Shown: one piece after another, positions 5,649-6,097 of the stretch
Layout of the letters: every line of letters starts with the position of its first letter
Position numbering within the stretch: position 1 is the stretch's first letter
DNA from: Oscillospiraceae bacterium
GTDB lineage: Bacteria > Bacillota > Clostridia > Oscillospirales > Ruminococcaceae
Assembly: GCA_900768735.1 (NCBI GenBank)
Contig: CAAGDZ010000122.1
Location: 1 to 6,097 of the forward strand
Length of the DNA: 6,097 nucleotides
Direction of reading: 5' to 3'
The notes under the pieces: model-generated
Seen by the model: only the letters and a program-made list of their open reading frames with translations
Told to the model about the DNA's origin: nothing
The model's database searches: none
Position numbers and translations under genes: made by a program

Positions 5649-6097
5649 GTGGCGGAATACTGGGATGTTCTCGACAAGGAAAAAAATCCGGTCGGACGGC
5701 TTCACAGACGCGGTGTAAGGCTGAAGCAGGGGGAATATCATTTAATCTGCGAGGCATGGCTTGTCAGCCGCGGAAGGCTGCTTGTAACACAACGGCACCC
5801 CGATAAAAATTACGGCGGTCTGTGGGAGTGCACCGGCGGAGCGGTCATAGCGGGCGAGAACAGCCGCGAGGCTATAATACGCGAGATACGCGAGGAAATA
5901 GGCATCGAGGTAAAGGACAGTGAGCTTGTTTTCAAGGGCTCGGCAGAGGGTCCCACGTTTTTTATCGATTATTACGAGGTCGATAAAGACGTAGATATCG
6001 CCAGCATAAAGCTCCAGAAGGAGGAGGTAACCGATGCAAAGTTCGTCACCTATGACGAGTTTATGCAGATGTACCATCAGCGCAAGCTGATACCCCA
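5649..6097 (+). CDS. Nudix hydrolase (3' end beyond the window)
   Basis: Frame open from a GTG at 5649 to the right edge: 149 codons plus two bases, with the stop not seen. A complete Nudix box spans residues 64-86: Gly64, five residues, Glu70, seven residues, then REIREEIGI with the catalytic and metal-binding glutamates at 79, 82 and 83. The N-terminus EYWDVLDKEKNPVGRLHRRG followed by LVTQRHPDKNYGGLWECTGG resembles the YfcD / isopentenyl-diphosphate-isomerase-like Nudix branch, whose members hydrolyse nucleotide-like diphosphates but mostly lack assigned substrates. With family proteins near 160-180 residues, most of the gene is probably present. It starts 32 bases after the TSCPD stop, so it is likely the fourth operon gene; whether the operon continues is unknown. 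Substrate cannot be predicted from the visible residues. Confidence 0.9.
   Translation, partial: MAEYWDVLDKEKNPVGRLHRRGVRLKQGEYHLICEAWLVSRGRLLVTQRHPDKNYGGLWECTGGAVIAGENSREAIIREIREEIGIEVKDSELVFKGSAEGPTFFIDYYEVDKDVDIASIKLQKEEVTDAKFVTYDEFMQMYHQRKLIP

Noticed and set aside
4965..5741. Long minus-strand open frame (258 codons) across the malic enzyme end, TSCPD and Nudix start
   Set aside because: It lies opposite three genes with clear family motifs, has no recognisable domain and looks like an antisense shadow.
1..6097. Search for CRISPR arrays, tRNA or rRNA genes, insertion sequences, toxin-antitoxin or defence genes
   Set aside because: No regularly spaced repeats, cloverleaf-like stretches, transposase motifs or nuclease-plus-partner pairs were seen; the window reads as ordinary chromosomal genes.

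Overview
The window looks like a chromosomal housekeeping segment from a Gram-positive Firmicute, most likely a clostridial gut or rumen bacterium of the Ruminococcus/Oscillospiraceae type. This is inferred from the gene families (DUF815 ATPase, YesL/DUF624 membrane protein, short TSCPD protein, short-form malic enzyme), the strong purine-rich ribosome binding sites, the TTG/GTG starts, and A/T-rich sigma-A-like promoters in moderate-GC DNA. No species can be named from the sequence alone.

Layout. Positions 1-1799 are read on the minus strand. A tRNA-dihydrouridine synthase (dus) is followed 39 bases downstream by a DUF815-type P-loop ATPase whose C-terminal part runs off the left edge. Both probably come from one promoter at 1851-1879. 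Positions 1800-2156 form a divergent intergenic region. It carries the dus promoter leftward and two candidate promoters rightward, with a perfect dyad and a longer inverted repeat around them. A YesL-like membrane protein (2157-2972, TTG start) follows and is closed by a good intrinsic terminator (2978-3037).

A second operon then starts at a strong promoter (3067-3095). It has a leader of about 225 bases with small hairpins and a possible 44- or 23-residue peptide. Four closely spaced genes follow: a PHP-domain phosphoesterase, an NAD(P)-dependent malic enzyme, an 82-residue TSCPD protein, and a Nudix hydrolase cut by the right edge. Gaps between them are 18, 28 and 32 bases, and no terminator is visible between them.

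How the genes may work together. The left operon pairs tRNA modification with an uncharacterised ATPase. The right operon joins nucleotide or RNA-end hydrolysis (PHP, Nudix), malate-to-pyruvate conversion and a cysteine-rich small protein related to a ribonucleotide reductase domain. A shared theme of nucleotide housekeeping and redox metabolism is plausible but is inference. I found no defence system, mobile element, CRISPR array, tRNA or rRNA. The observations most worth checking are the regulatory architecture before the YesL gene, the long leader of the PHP operon, and several start-site choices.
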